NCBI GenBank assembly: GCA_024449915.1
Contig: JAMZAV010000024.1
Coordinates: 434,001 to 498,000 of the forward strand
Reading direction: 5' to 3'
Source: Sweltsa coloradensis
Taxonomy: Eukaryota > Arthropoda > Insecta > Plecoptera > Chloroperlidae
DNA: 64,000 nucleotides
A model generated the notes under the pieces. It worked only from the letters and a program-made list of their open reading frames with translations, did not search any database and had not been told where the DNA came from. The position numbers and the translations under genes are program-made. Positions 55,601 through 64,000 of the stretch are shown piece after piece (position 1 is the stretch's first letter; each line of letters opens with the position of its first letter).

Positions 55601-57596
55601 CACCGCCTGAATGCACGGCAAGCCTGCTATTACGTCGCGGGTGCCGTCTTGTAGGGGGTGTAGGCGAGGGGAGGGTGGGGGCTAGACTATCCCAGCCATC
55701 CCAGCACTGCGACCACAGGCTTCCTTCCACACAATTTGGAAATACGGGAAAAGTGGTTCCCGGGTCGAGTTGATACGGGAAGCGGGAAATGACTGGAAAA
55801 TACGGGAATATCCGGGAAATACGGGAGACTTGGCAACCCTACATGAAGGCAAATGCAATGCTATTACTAACATTAACAGGTAATTTCATCGTTTCTTTAA
55901 AATGAATAGTCTACTATTAATTTGTGACAGTTCTTTAAGATGATGTAATTAATGTTACAAAAATACATGTTATGTGCCCTTTTTATGTCAATCGGGTACT
56001 TATGTATATTAAAACCTGTATATCTTGCAAATCGTGAAGTATTTTTTTATTGAATTAACTTTTTCAAAGTATAAAACCTTTTAAGCTTACAATGTACGGT
56101 CATACATGGTATTGACATCACATCATTCTGATTCATCCAGTTTCTCGTCCGAACTGGTTTTCTGTTTACTAGTTAACACATGATTTTCTACATTATCACT
56201 GTCTTCTGAATTACTGTCAGCATTAATTTCACCTCCTTCCATTGTATTAATGTATCACTTAAAACAATAGGCGAATATAAACAAAAAAACAACAATTTTG
56301 ACGCCAAAACAACAGAAATACTGCACTACATAACGTCCTTCATAACAAGTTGACAGAACAGCTGACCGCGCATGGCGCGCAGGCAAGTGGCTGCCACTGG
56401 TGGCTGCACGTGGTTGTTCCTTGTGCTGCCCTGACCTCTGTATCGAAGATACGGAACTATAACTTGGCATGCTTATAAATAAAGACACGGCGGTTCTTTT
56501 AAACAATTTTGCACAGAAAGGGCACATAAGCCTATGTGCCCTTTTTCCAGTCACCGCCTCATCTTCCAATCTTAACAGGAAAAGTTAAGACTATTGCTTC
56601 TCTGTTTGCAGGCAAGCAATACATTGGCGGCGTACTTGGAAGAGAACCGCGATCTGCTGTTGGGAGAACAAATGTTTGCAGTAATACCTCTACACGACTG
56701 CCCACATTTGGATTGTGTTGATCCTATCCCAGGGGCTGGGATAAATGTACAAATTCCGTGCTTAGAGTGCGGTTCCACTAACGAAAACTGGATTTGTCTT
56801 TGCTGTTACCAGGTATTGCTCAAACTATTTGCTTAAAAAATTGCTTTTAAGATATAAATTTATTCTGACCTAATTTTAGATTTAGCTATAAGAACCTATA
56901 TAGATGATGCCTAAATGGCTAGGCTTAAGCCTTACATTGTAATGTAATGTATATATTACTGTACTTATTCATTTATCATTGTGTACAGGTTGGATGCGGA
57001 CGATATGTACAAAGTCACATGCGCGAGCATTCAGAGAGAAGTGGACACCCTCTTGCAATGGGTTTCAGTGACCTGTCGGTTTGGTGCTACGTGTGTGAGG
57101 CCTACATTGACAACCAGGTCAGTTTTTTTTTACTTTACATTTTGTCAAAGCATAAATCGGTATTCACATATGAAGTTTGTTCAATTTTATTTATTTAATG
57201 AACGGTAGGCCTATATTATGTTGATTTATATAAAAAAAAATTATTTACAAACGAAGACAATGCTTATGCACAGTCATTAACTACAGGCTCATTCAATCAT
57301 GCTAATATACTTATATTATGCTTATTTCTGATTAGTATTATTAAGTGGTTTTTATTTCATTGTTTGTTTTATATTTTAGTTGCAGCTGTATGGTTACATA
57401 AACTATTAAACAAAATTAACCATAGGCTTATATGTAGTTGACTAGTTGTTTTAAAGTTTGCGTGCCATAAAATACAGTATGCTGTGTTTAACTGACTTCC
57501 ATGTATTTACATTTGCAGGTTCTGTATGAGGCCAGAAATGCAGCTCATGTAAGCAAGTTCAATACCGAAATGCCGTGGAGTTATGGAAACCAATAA
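47397..57596 (+). CDS. stand-alone HDAC6-type ZnF-UBP protein, five coding exons
   Basis: Coding join 47397-47448, 52862-52989, 56612-56812, 56989-57117, 57519-57596; 195 residues, all junctions in frame with GT/AG. Residues 1-60 are a low-complexity Gly/Ser/Ala tail. Residues about 85-170 form one ZnF-UBP domain most like that of HDAC6: Cys90-Pro-His92, Cys110/Cys113, Cys122/Cys125, Cys130, His137/His141/His147, Cys160/Cys163 match all zinc ligands. Arg132, Trp159, Tyr161 and Tyr166 match the residues that hold the free ubiquitin C terminus in HDAC6. The family role is therefore binding unanchored ubiquitin tails, linked in HDAC6 to aggresome transport. No deacetylase, USP or RING domain is present. 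The start codon is the first ATG after a possible 5'-UTR acceptor; upstream exons remain possible. Confidence 0.88.
48119..48215 (-). repeat. Deu-type SINE tail fragment
   Basis: On the minus strand it reads AAAGGAGTAGGCTACTTTCC and then GGTATCGGGTTTCCCCTCCT, matching the 3' part of the 38449 SINE. Head and core are missing. Confidence 0.55.
48751..48940. mobile_element. 190-bp foldback MITE
   Basis: Arms ATATTACTAGGGAAACACTAATGTC... (48751-48800) and the inverse ending ...GCGTTTCCCTAGTAATAT (48891-48940) match with few changes. The loop contains CCTAAGGCTGGATCTAGCC, which has a diverged relative near 59567-59600. There is no coding capacity. Confidence 0.85.
49273..49344 (-). tRNA. nearly complete tRNA-like sequence (Asn-type GTT), probably a SINE head
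   Basis: The 72-base minus-strand stretch folds as a cloverleaf: acceptor GTCCCGG/TCGGGGC, D-arm GCTC/GAGC, T-arm CTGGG-TTCGAAC-CCCAG, all paired. The anticodon loop is ACGTTAA, anticodon GTT (Asn). Faults are C instead of the invariant U at position 33, and weak outer anticodon-stem pairs (A-G, T-G). The 3' flank (AAACTATTACGACAATTGCTA) recurs beside the T-arm fragment at 24680-24751, so this is a dispersed repeat, most likely the head of a tRNA-derived SINE and not a working gene. Confidence 0.5.
49435..49994. repeat. dispersed 560-bp nonautonomous element, copy 2
   Basis: Same-orientation copy of 7090-7644, with the same end motifs and the internal block AGTTCAGAGATTTCGAAGGT. It ends directly at a TTA microsatellite. 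The sequence just left of it, ATTACTAGGAAAACGC, resembles the ends of the 48751 foldback. Confidence 0.75.
49997..50063. repeat. TTA microsatellite
   Basis: About 22 TTA units between the 49435 element and the LINE remnant. It produces the polytyrosine frame that overlaps it. Confidence 0.97.
51117..51176. repeat. imperfect inverted duplication inside LINE
   Basis: ACCACAGATAATAGAGTACAC and its inverse GTGTACTCTGTTATCTGTGGT are separated by only six bases. They form a long hairpin with one internal mismatch. A reading frame passes through both arms. Confidence 0.85.
51205..51314. repeat. 55-bp tandem duplication inside LINE
   Basis: The unit beginning ACCTTTAGCATACCTGTACA is repeated at 51260 with almost no change, which shifts the LINE frame (55 is not a multiple of three). 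Confidence 0.9.
51868..52533. mobile_element. 666-bp foldback MITE
   Basis: Arms 51868-52027 and 52375-52533 are reverse complements over about 160 bases, starting GGGAACCACAAG on both sides. TA flanks both termini, which would fit a TA target duplication. The roughly 350-bp centre is more GC-rich and has no supported gene. The right end abuts an ATT microsatellite. Confidence 0.9.
52545..52601. repeat. ATT microsatellite
   Basis: About 18 ATT units directly beside the foldback element; it underlies the polyasparagine minus-strand frame. Confidence 0.96.
52862..52989 (+). CDS. ZnF-UBP gene, low-complexity exon
   Basis: The acceptor is TACCGGTAG and the donor GTTTGT; phase 1 in, phase 0 out. 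It encodes DKNDANNIAAGSSASGSSG and a further Ser/Ala/Gly-rich stretch ending GLNQPNQ. Such a tail is likely disordered. The fit of phases to both neighbours supports the exon; the low complexity makes homology useless here. Confidence 0.7.
53602..53868 (-). pseudogene. LINE ORF2 C-terminal zinc-knuckle remnant
   Basis: The minus-strand frame reads GTDQFRLAIGHDILQHLLNR, then CKLCHFESQDRAHLF and ends ILYWIARKKNG. This is the pattern (F-R-L-x-x-G-H-D ... C-x-L-C ... D-x-x-H-L) found after the reverse transcriptase/RNase H in R1-like or related LINEs. Only the last 88 codons remain. The 3' end is about 53585, where the plus strand has a T run. Confidence 0.65.
53925..55245. mobile_element. degraded hAT-type MITE(s) of the 12120 family with nested insertion
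   Basis: The right end TAGATCCGCCACTG is a hAT-type terminus related to those at 10130 and 12120, and G/C runs occur near both ends. The family block AAAACCTGATTTTCAAAATT appears at both 54015-54040 and 55090-55110. The central part is the separate element at 54195-54908. No matching 8-bp target duplication was found, so the left limit is uncertain. Confidence 0.5.
54195..54908. repeat. dispersed nonautonomous element (GCGAGCG family), copy 2
   Basis: Left end TTAATTAAGCGAGCGAAGCG and right end GCTCGCTTATCAACGCGTCC...GAGCGTTTCCTAGTA match the ends of 23515-24085 in the same order. The interiors are only partly alignable. Confidence 0.6.
56123..56242 (-). other. small acidic open frame (39 codons)
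   Basis: ATG at 56242 opens a 39-residue frame (MEGGEINADSNSEDSD...) ending DEKLDESE before TGA at 56125-56123. Twelve residues are Asp or Glu, and Ser is frequent. An in-frame stop precedes the ATG. The minus strand upstream has a TTTATAAGC TATA-like motif near 56480. It lies in an intron of the ZnF-UBP gene on the other strand. It could be a small gene, the N terminus of a decayed transposase, or chance. Confidence 0.2.
56612..56812 (+). CDS. ZnF-UBP gene, first zinc-finger exon
   Basis: The 201-base exon lies between TTTGCAG and GTATTG, phase 0 at both ends. It encodes 67 residues with HDCPHLDC, VQIPCLECGSTNENW and ICLCCYQ. It supplies the first six zinc ligands. The phase 0 junction after CYQ falls at the same protein position where HDAC6 continues with VYCGRY. 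Confidence 0.95.
56989..57117 (+). CDS. ZnF-UBP gene, second zinc-finger exon
   Basis: The 129-base exon between TGTACAG and GTCAGT encodes VGCGRYVQSHMREH, SGHPLAMGFSDLS and WCYVCEAYIDNQ. It contains the remaining zinc ligands and all four residues that contact the ubiquitin tail in HDAC6. Confidence 0.96.
57519..57596 (+). CDS. ZnF-UBP gene, last coding exon
   Basis: The exon after ATTTGCAG encodes VLYEARNAAHVSKFNTEMPW and SYGNQ, then TAA. The order N-x-A-H-x-x-K-F-x-x-x-M-P matches the extreme C terminus of HDAC6, so the protein ends where HDAC6 ends. Confidence 0.95.
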   Translation, partial: VLYEARNAAHVSKFNTEMPWSYGNQ

Positions 57597-57870
57597 GCTT
57601 GACTTGCTGGAAAGTCATTATTAATGTTTTTGCCTTGGTAAATAATGTTTGCCATTGGACATACTGATAAAACCAATTTACACAGCGTCACAGGCTGTAG
57701 ATTCATATGATATTCAATTGGAATGGAATGGAACATATGGCGTGAAAGTTTTTGTATTCCTGTGACGGTGCACACCGTCAGTAGTGCGTAACCGAGTGTG
57801 TTGTATTGAGAGTATGACGTCAAAGATGGTGTCAGATATAATGTGTGATTTGAATAAATAAGTTAGTTAT
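57597..57870 (+). other. 3' untranslated region of ZnF-UBP gene
   Basis: The AATAAA at 57853-57858 is a plausible polyadenylation signal about 260 bases after the stop. Confidence 0.55.
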
Positions 57871-58949
57871 TTAATTTATGTCTCCCGATTGAATCATGGC
57901 TTTAATAGTGGATGTGGGTGGAACAGTATCAGTATCTTGACCCAATTACCTACTCCAAAGAAGCAGACACACAAGAAATTTACCCCTGAACCATCCATAT
58001 TCCAATATTTACACTAATAGTAATAAGTAACTAATTACCTATGCTGTTACTTACTGTAATGCATCAGTTTGAATATTTCAATTTAACAGATAACCGTATT
58101 GTCCTGAATATAAACCTACCCTTTTTTTATTATTTTAAGTCTCAAAAGTCCCTTACCAGCTAATATTTGCATATGTTTTTTAATATTTCAACAAGAAAAG
58201 TTAGGGGGTCGGCTTAAATTCAGGTTCGGCCTATAATCGGCACAATACAGGCCTATTTATAATTATTTGTAACAACTAAGAAGTAAGAACCCATTCCAAT
58301 GGGATTATGTAGCCCTATTTATTATTGATTGATGTTAGTTAATTTGTAGTAATTTATTCGTGCAAGTAGCGAAGTAGCCCCATTTCGAGTTTCAACCCCC
58401 ATCCTGTCTTCATCTCGGTTGAGTCCACTGGCGTAGCGGAGGGCCCCGCAAACCCCGCGAGGCGGGGGGCCCCCGCAAAGCGGGGGCCCCGATGATATAG
58501 ATCGCATTTTATGAAAATTTCAAATAAGACAACAAATACTCAAAATTGTATTTTAAATAATATGACTAAATTCGCGGGCCCCCAAAATTTAAAAATAAAA
58601 AATAAAAATTACGGAAAATGTTGTATCAGACAGAAAATCAGTCACAGGTCTCAAGAATATTCACACACTTTGAATATCATATTCATTATGAAGAAGACAA
58701 GACAGTGAAGACACCATTGAATTTTCTAGGCAACCAACATTTCCGTATTTGTACAGCGAAATATTTAGACAATATAGCAACAACTCTTATAAGAGTTGTA
58801 TAGACGGGCGAGCCAAGTGATAAACGGATGGCTGTGCTAAAAGAGTGATTGTGAGGGGATCGGTAGTGTGTCGCCATTTGGCATTTGGTCTGTGTTGGGT
58901 TTGTATGCGAAATACGTGCTTGTGAATAAAATTAATATTTAGCGCCACC
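57871..58949. other. gene-free stretch
   Basis: No gene is recognised. A GC-rich block near 58430-58495 starts CACTGGCGTAGCGG, hAT-terminus-like, and contains GGGGCCCC-type inverted runs; the other end was not found. Confidence 0.45.
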
Positions 58950-59030
58950 ATGACGAATGGTCGGTCTTTGACCACTAACGGCGGTGTGCTCCCTGAATTA
59001 CACGATGCAATAAATATGACAGCAACGACT
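58950..59030 (+). CDS. possible first coding exon of an unidentified gene
   Basis: The start has a near-ideal Kozak context, GCGCCACCATGA. The frame gives 27 codons (MTNGRSLTTNGGVLPEL...) up to a possible donor ACT/GTAAAG at 59031; unspliced it runs to a stop at 59141. No TATA box, further exon or domain was found, so the support is only the initiation context and the donor. It may be chance. Confidence 0.2.
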
Positions 59031-59141
59031 GTAAAGTGTAAACATTCGAGGAAGGGACGGGGCCAGTCTTGCTCTCAAATTCTAAAATCTTGGGATCGTT
59101 CACGATTTTGGAGACTCAATATACCGGATGTATGGGATTAG

Positions 59142-60520
59142 CGAAATAGCACTTGTGTTGTAAAACTAACAGTCCGATGTCACCGACAATGCCAATGAAC
59201 CTTAAATTTTACCCTTACCCCCACCAACAATAAACTTTGTTTTGTGGCTAGTTTCCACCCTTTACACAAAATTATTTCAGAGGTCAGTTTTCTCTCGGAC
59301 TCCCTCACTGATAGATGCATATCTCAGCGTGGGAGTGAGACTGTAATAACTATAAATAATCTGACAGAAGGAACTGCACATTTCTTCAATTGTCGTTTTG
59401 ATCTTACATTTCCATTTAACTTTATTTTCATACTGTTGGCAATTTCATAATAGTCTTCAAAAAAATGTTCATAACATACTCACTACTCAGGTATGTTTGC
59501 TAGGAACAAATTATCATCGAGTTAGCAAGCCATGTGTAGAGACTGTTGAACATTACCTGTCTCCCCTGTACCTAAGGTTGTATCTAGCCAGCATGGGTCT
59601 TTAATTCGAGGAAACAAGAGAATGTAGATAGCGCGCGCGTTCGTCAATATGGCCGCTTGTTCGGGGGTAGTCTAGCAGACAGCATAGGCGCAATACGTGT
59701 AATAACGTTGAAAACATTGTGTTTGAACGCATATTAAAAGCGGTTTTACGCTTTAAAATGGTAGTAAATACACTTAGTTAGTATTCGAGCCATTATGGAT
59801 TGGAGAAGGGTCACGGACATTTATTGAGGGAGAAGTAGTTTTTAATGCAAACCAACCAAATCATCTTTGTGGTTGCACAGGCAATGATGGCAAAACTATG
59901 AATGTGTGGCCTTCAGTGATGTGACTGGTCTGTTGTATGAATGCGTAGAGGTGTGTATTTTGGTTTTATTTAATAAAACCAAAATAACACGGCCAAATGG
60001 TTAAATAAAACCATATTCTCCTATTTGCTTTAAAAATAACACAGTTAATTCTATTCTTACTTCTAAGTCACTTTTCACTAAAAACTTGCCGATAAAAACA
60101 AGCTAAAACGAAAACAATAGGCCTACTTGCAATTAAAAAAAAATGATTTCTTCTGATTAAAGAGTGCTAGTATTGTGTTTCCACTTCTTTTAACTTCTGC
60201 AGGAGCAATCACTAGGTGATATATGGAGATAAAAACTGGGGTGACTTATGCATGTATTATTGCAATTTATACTATAGATTATATTTTTAAGTAATTCGAT
60301 TGATTATATCACTGTATTGCAATGCGAGAAATGCGAAAATACAATAAAAATATCATAATAATTAAAAGGCCATTTGTGTTATGTTCATGAAGTGCGATTC
60401 TCTTCACATAACACTTTCCACACTTTTATTATCTTTGACGTAGAATTGCGTCCGCGACGAGGCCGAATGTAATGAAATTTTTTGCTGAAAAACATGTCTA
60501 AATAGAACAGTAAAAAAAAA
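59142..60520. other. gene-free stretch
   Basis: No gene is recognised. A perfect 14-bp hairpin at 59957-59985 (ATTTTGGTTTTATT and its inverse around one T) stands out. A diverged part of the 48751 foldback lies near 59530-59600. Confidence 0.5.
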
Positions 60521-60590
60521 CGACCGAACGTAGATTTGAACTGAAGACCTTTCGCTTAAAACTCAAACACGCTACCACTTCGCCACAATG
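60521..60590 (-). repeat. tRNA-like sequence, degenerate
   Basis: On the minus strand TGGCGAAGTGGTAGC fits an A box and AGTTCAAATCTA fits a B box at tRNA spacing. The T-stem does not pair well and no acceptor stem closes, so it is a tRNA-derived repeat or pseudogene. Confidence 0.4.
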
Positions 60591-61687
60591 CACAGTGATA
60601 TTTAGAACTATAAGCCTATGTGTTAGGTGGTATCGTCGATGACCGTACGACGAATAGTTAGAGCCCTGCATTTTTCGTAAGTGGCGGTATAATAGCTTTG
60701 ACAACGAAATTGGGAGATATTTGTTTTTTATACTGAAATTGAGATAAAATTGTTTTTTGTACCGAAATTAATGATTTTTAAGTGCAAAAATACAAATATA
60801 TCTGTATTATTCACTGAAAACTCTTATTTATTGTCAATACAAATGGTGAAATTACGCGTAATGGCACCTTGTCCAAAGCATTTGTAATGCAACTGAAGAA
60901 ATATTAATTTCATCGTATTGAATTAGAAATATAACGTTATTAAATTTGCATTTTTAACTGACACACACTGCATCAATATTGTAAGTCCGCTCCTAACGCT
61001 GTATCAAAGTAAAGTATTGCTTTTAAGATCTAATATTTTACCAAGATTGGTACTTTATTTACCGAAATATGCATATTTTTGTCCATTTTTTACACGAAAT
61101 TAGGAATTTAATTCAATGAAATTCATAAGTTTTATTTACCATTTAATCTTGCCCTTACGAATAGTGCATAATTATTATTGGTAAGGCTGACCTTACGATT
61201 GATTTTACACTCGGTAATAAAAAATCACAGCCTGTAAAAGCTCCGCGCAAAGCCATTTAAATTCACATTTAAATACTAACACTTGTAGCCGCGGCGTAGG
61301 CCCATAAAAGTGTCCGTCCCAGGCCAATTATTATAATTATATAATATATAATATAATAATATATATATACATATTGGCGTATTTGAATTTTATGTAGGAT
61401 AGGATATTCCTAGTTTGACAGTGTCAGGACACCGGCTAGACACACCAAGTAGGTCAATCAAAAAGTTTTTTTACCACAAAAATTGTAAACGTTTTAATGT
61501 TACCCCACCTTTAAACGTTATGTGCATAATATAAAATTGACAGAAAAATAACTCGCCGGTAGTATAAGCCTATTACTCAGCAGAACAATGCTGTTCGAGA
61601 CCACGAAAGTGCAGACTGCAGACACATTATGTGTATAGTGATTGGTTTTGCAATTAACAGCACCCTTTTCCACTCATTCCTCATTTG
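60591..61687. other. gene-free AT-rich stretch
   Basis: No gene is recognised. A TATA-rich palindromic tract lies near 61328-61372. Confidence 0.5.
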
Positions 61688-61969
61688 TAGAGGTACGTAA
61701 AAATAGCATTTTCAAGTGTCATTTTATAGCGTTTTGTAGCATCTATTTTTTTTGCCACCTTAAAAAACTTGTGTTTGGAAATTTTTCATATTATTATTTT
61801 GAAATTATGTCATCAAGGTTGAATCAATATCAATGCATAAAAATGTGTATAAACAAACTATCCCTACAATGAAAAATAAAATAAAATGGGACTGGAAAAC
61901 CTTAGTTTTAAGTGAAAAAATAGCGCTTTGTAGCATCTATTCACAAAACGCTATCTTCACGTACCTCTA
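61688..61969. mobile_element. 282-bp MITE
   Basis: Termini TAGAGGTACGTAAAAATAGC and its approximate inverse GCTATCTTCACGTACCTCTA bound the element. TA at both ends may be a target duplication. Internally a block with TTTGTAGCATCTATT occurs twice. No gene. Confidence 0.75.
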
Positions 61970-62332
61970 AAATGAGTCATTTGGTATCATTCGGAAATAA
62001 ATGAAAGTATATATTATATGTTGTCTTTGATGAGCACTGTGGCACCGAACATCAATTCTTTGTGTTAGGTCGGGATATATGTGAGAAACCCCTACCTCTT
62101 GCATGATGTTCCGCGATCAGTACCCCCGAAATAATAGTTCGCGGTTCGACCACTTGGCTGCGCTAGTGTTCCTTGTTTTCTCGAATCCCCAGCCTATTAG
62201 GCTAGATTGGCGCATTAGGCATTACAGTTAGCGTGCCCTTACACCAACTAAACTTAATTATTTATTTAGAAAAGCCTTCTACATTGGTCAGTGGTAACTC
62301 ATATGCACATCTCAAGGACATGTTGTCATTTG

Positions 62333-62333
62333 G

Positions 62334-62381
<48 letters not shown>

Positions 62382-62418
62382 CGCTACCACTACCACTACC
62401 ACTACCACTACTACTACC
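62333..62418. repeat. TAC/ACC microsatellite
   Basis: An ACT triplet array that grades into ACC/ACT units. It underlies two frames of polythreonine or polyleucine, which are not genes. Confidence 0.97.
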
Positions 62419-62524
62419 AATGTACAAAATTACATATTTACATACTGTACTATCTATTGGTTTTGATAAATCATAAAAACTAATATCAAACACTATAAAA
62501 TCAAATAATAAATAATAACTAATA

Positions 62525-63169
62525 ATCTTTGGTACCGTTCATCGTAAAGAGCTATTTTTTTAAAATTCAAGGTCTTTGTTGGAATTCTTCAAAACCAATA
62601 TTCCATGTAATAATATAACATCTATGAGTAAGGTATAAGGAAAAGAAGTTTTTAAATTTGGATTCCCCCTTTTGTTTTTTTTAATTGAAAACATAAAATT
62701 GTTTTTATGTTTTCTAAATACCTACCCAAAAAGTTTCATTGTGGGATGGCAATGGGATTAGAAGCTGTGATGGAGTCACAGTACTAATGTGTGTCAACTG
62801 TCAATCATGTTATTTTACCGGCATAAATGTTCTAGTTTTCATTATTTTCCACCATTTTCGCCAGGCTACCAGCCATTAATTAGTAGGCGTTACACATTAG
62901 TACTGTAACCCTACCAAAGCTTCTAACCCCATTGCCATCCCACAATAAAACTTTTGGGGTACTTAGAAAACATAAAAACAATTTTATGTTTTCAATAAAA
63001 AAACTTTAAAAAAACTTTGGGGGATCCAAATTTGAAAACTTCTTTTCCTTATACCTTCCTCATTCATACATGTTATATTAGTACATGGAATATTGGTTTT
63101 GAAGAATTCCAACCAAGACATTTAATCTTTTTTTTAAATTAGCTCTTTACGATGGAGGATACCAAAGAT
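62525..63169. mobile_element. 645-bp foldback element
   Basis: Arms 62525-62793 and 62892-63169 are reverse complements over about 270 bases with scattered differences; the outermost match is ATCTTTGGTACC against GGATACCAAAGAT. The loop of about 98 bases has no coding capacity. An orphan transposon terminus lies 155 bases to the right, so the foldback may be the inner part of a larger element. Confidence 0.9.
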
Positions 63170-63324
63170 ACAAATTTTAAAAAAGTGAGAGACACGCCCT
63201 TTTTTGAGTTGCCCGTAAATAAATTTTTTTTACAGATATTTCGAAAAAATTCAAATTTAAAAATGTTTTTGAGGAGAATCCCCAGCTTTGGTCAAAATCG
63301 GTGGGGGTAAGAGAAATGACTGTG

Positions 63325-63347
63325 TTGATTTGACATGGAATGACCCC
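63325..63347. repeat. orphan transposon terminus (GGGGTCATTCCA type)
   Basis: Read inward from the right it is GGGGTCATTCCATGTCAAAT, sharing GGGTCATTCCAT with both ends of the transposon at 43239-46300. No partner end was found to the left within the window. Confidence 0.5.
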
Positions 63348-64000
63348 ACACAATTTTTTTTTTTTAAATTAAAAATTAATTCAAAGCTCATTTTCCACAT
63401 TCTACCATACTTCCAGCAACTTGAGCAAGTAAAGTTACACACCACAAGCCTCAAAGAATTCATCCTATCGAATAATAGCTGTTCTAACAAAAAAGTTAAC
63501 CCTAACCTTCAACTCATTTCTAGACCTTGTTAGGGATGGCAAGTCGGTCAATTCACCGGTAAAATAATTGGGCTAAGTAATATTTGTACTTTTTTATTTG
63601 GCTTGCTCAATCTTCAAAGGAAAGTCCACTTTTTGTTATTACCTTACAAATTTGAAATTGGAACAATTCACTGTTGTTGCCCTTGGCCCCTTAATACTTT
63701 TCAACAATGAGCACACAAAGTGCTAGTAAATTCACTCATTTACCTACACTCATTTTCATCAATAATTAATCACCATTAAATGTTTTATCATATCATATAT
63801 TGATTAGCCTCAACTCGGTTGCAGACAATTTCTTGTAAGTATCCTGCCACAATAGGTCTATACAAGCAAAATATGCCTTTTTTATATTTGCCCGACTTTT
63901 GGTCAATTGACCCATTTTAATTTGACCGGTTAAAGTGCCATCCCTAGGTCACCTTGTTTTTCCAATATTCCTGTACCTGTGCCAATGTTCACAGTGGGGA
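63348..64000. other. gene-free stretch
   Basis: No gene is recognised. Two words near 63537-63560 (GGCAAGTCGGTCAATTC) and 63895-63948 (TGGTCAATTGACC, TTAAAGTGCCATCCC) form a loose inverted pair bounding about 410 bases, possibly a decayed element. Confidence 0.4.

Noticed and set aside
1..64000. CRISPR arrays, bacterial operons or phage modules
   Set aside because: Introns with GT/AG sites, eukaryotic retroelements and microsatellites show eukaryotic DNA; no regularly spaced direct repeats with unique spacers are present.

Overview
The window is an AT-rich, intron-rich, transposon-dense eukaryotic genomic segment. A marine invertebrate deuterostome, most likely an echinoderm-like ambulacrarian, is the best guess. 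This is an inference from three things: the very high frequency of the palindromic word TAGGCCTA and its variants, a 5S-rRNA-headed Deu-domain SINE of the SINE3 type, and the mix of hAT, Penelope-like, restriction-endonuclease LINE and CR1/L2/Jockey-like LINE fragments. No species can be named from the sequence alone.

Two protein-coding genes can be supported, both on the + strand. The first is a syndecan, with coding exons at 21639-21840, 25777-25811, 28574-28742 and 29659-29828. It has an acidic ectodomain with Ser-Gly glycosaminoglycan sites, a GxxxG transmembrane helix, the C1 motif RMRKKDEGSY and the C-terminal PDZ ligand EFYA. A tiny phase-compatible exon at the window's left edge (85-123) may encode its signal peptide start, which would make bases 124-21638 one large first intron; this is tentative. 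The second gene lies at 47397-57596 and has five coding exons for a predicted 195-residue protein. Almost all of its folded part is one HDAC6-type ZnF-UBP (free-ubiquitin-tail-binding) domain with every zinc ligand and ubiquitin-contact residue present and no deacetylase domain. A possible first exon of a third gene (58950-59030) is weakly supported.

Layout. 1-21.6 kb: presumed syndecan intron 1 or intergenic DNA with dispersed MITEs, two hAT elements with perfect 8-bp target duplications and a decayed hAT transposase at 20.6-21.5 kb. 21.6-30 kb: syndecan body, whose introns hold an RLE-type LINE 3' end lying between TAA microsatellites, a Penelope-like GIY-YIG fragment and tRNA-derived SINEs. 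30-37.8 kb: gene-free, with a 100-bp TTA microsatellite. 37.8-42.5 kb: hAT-like shell with a Deu-SINE and LINE tail inside, then a near-perfect 322-bp tandem duplication. 43.2-46.3 kb: a DNA transposon with about 670-bp inverted repeats around a broken transposase-like gene. 46.9-57.9 kb: ZnF-UBP gene, whose upstream region is a foldback element carrying two CRE palindromes, and whose large first coding intron holds a LINE, several MITEs and a nearly complete tRNA-like sequence. 58-64 kb: gene-poor, with further foldback MITEs.

The two genes have no evident functional link (cell-surface heparan-sulfate proteoglycan versus ubiquitin-tail binder). No prokaryotic-style operon, CRISPR array or rRNA operon is present.
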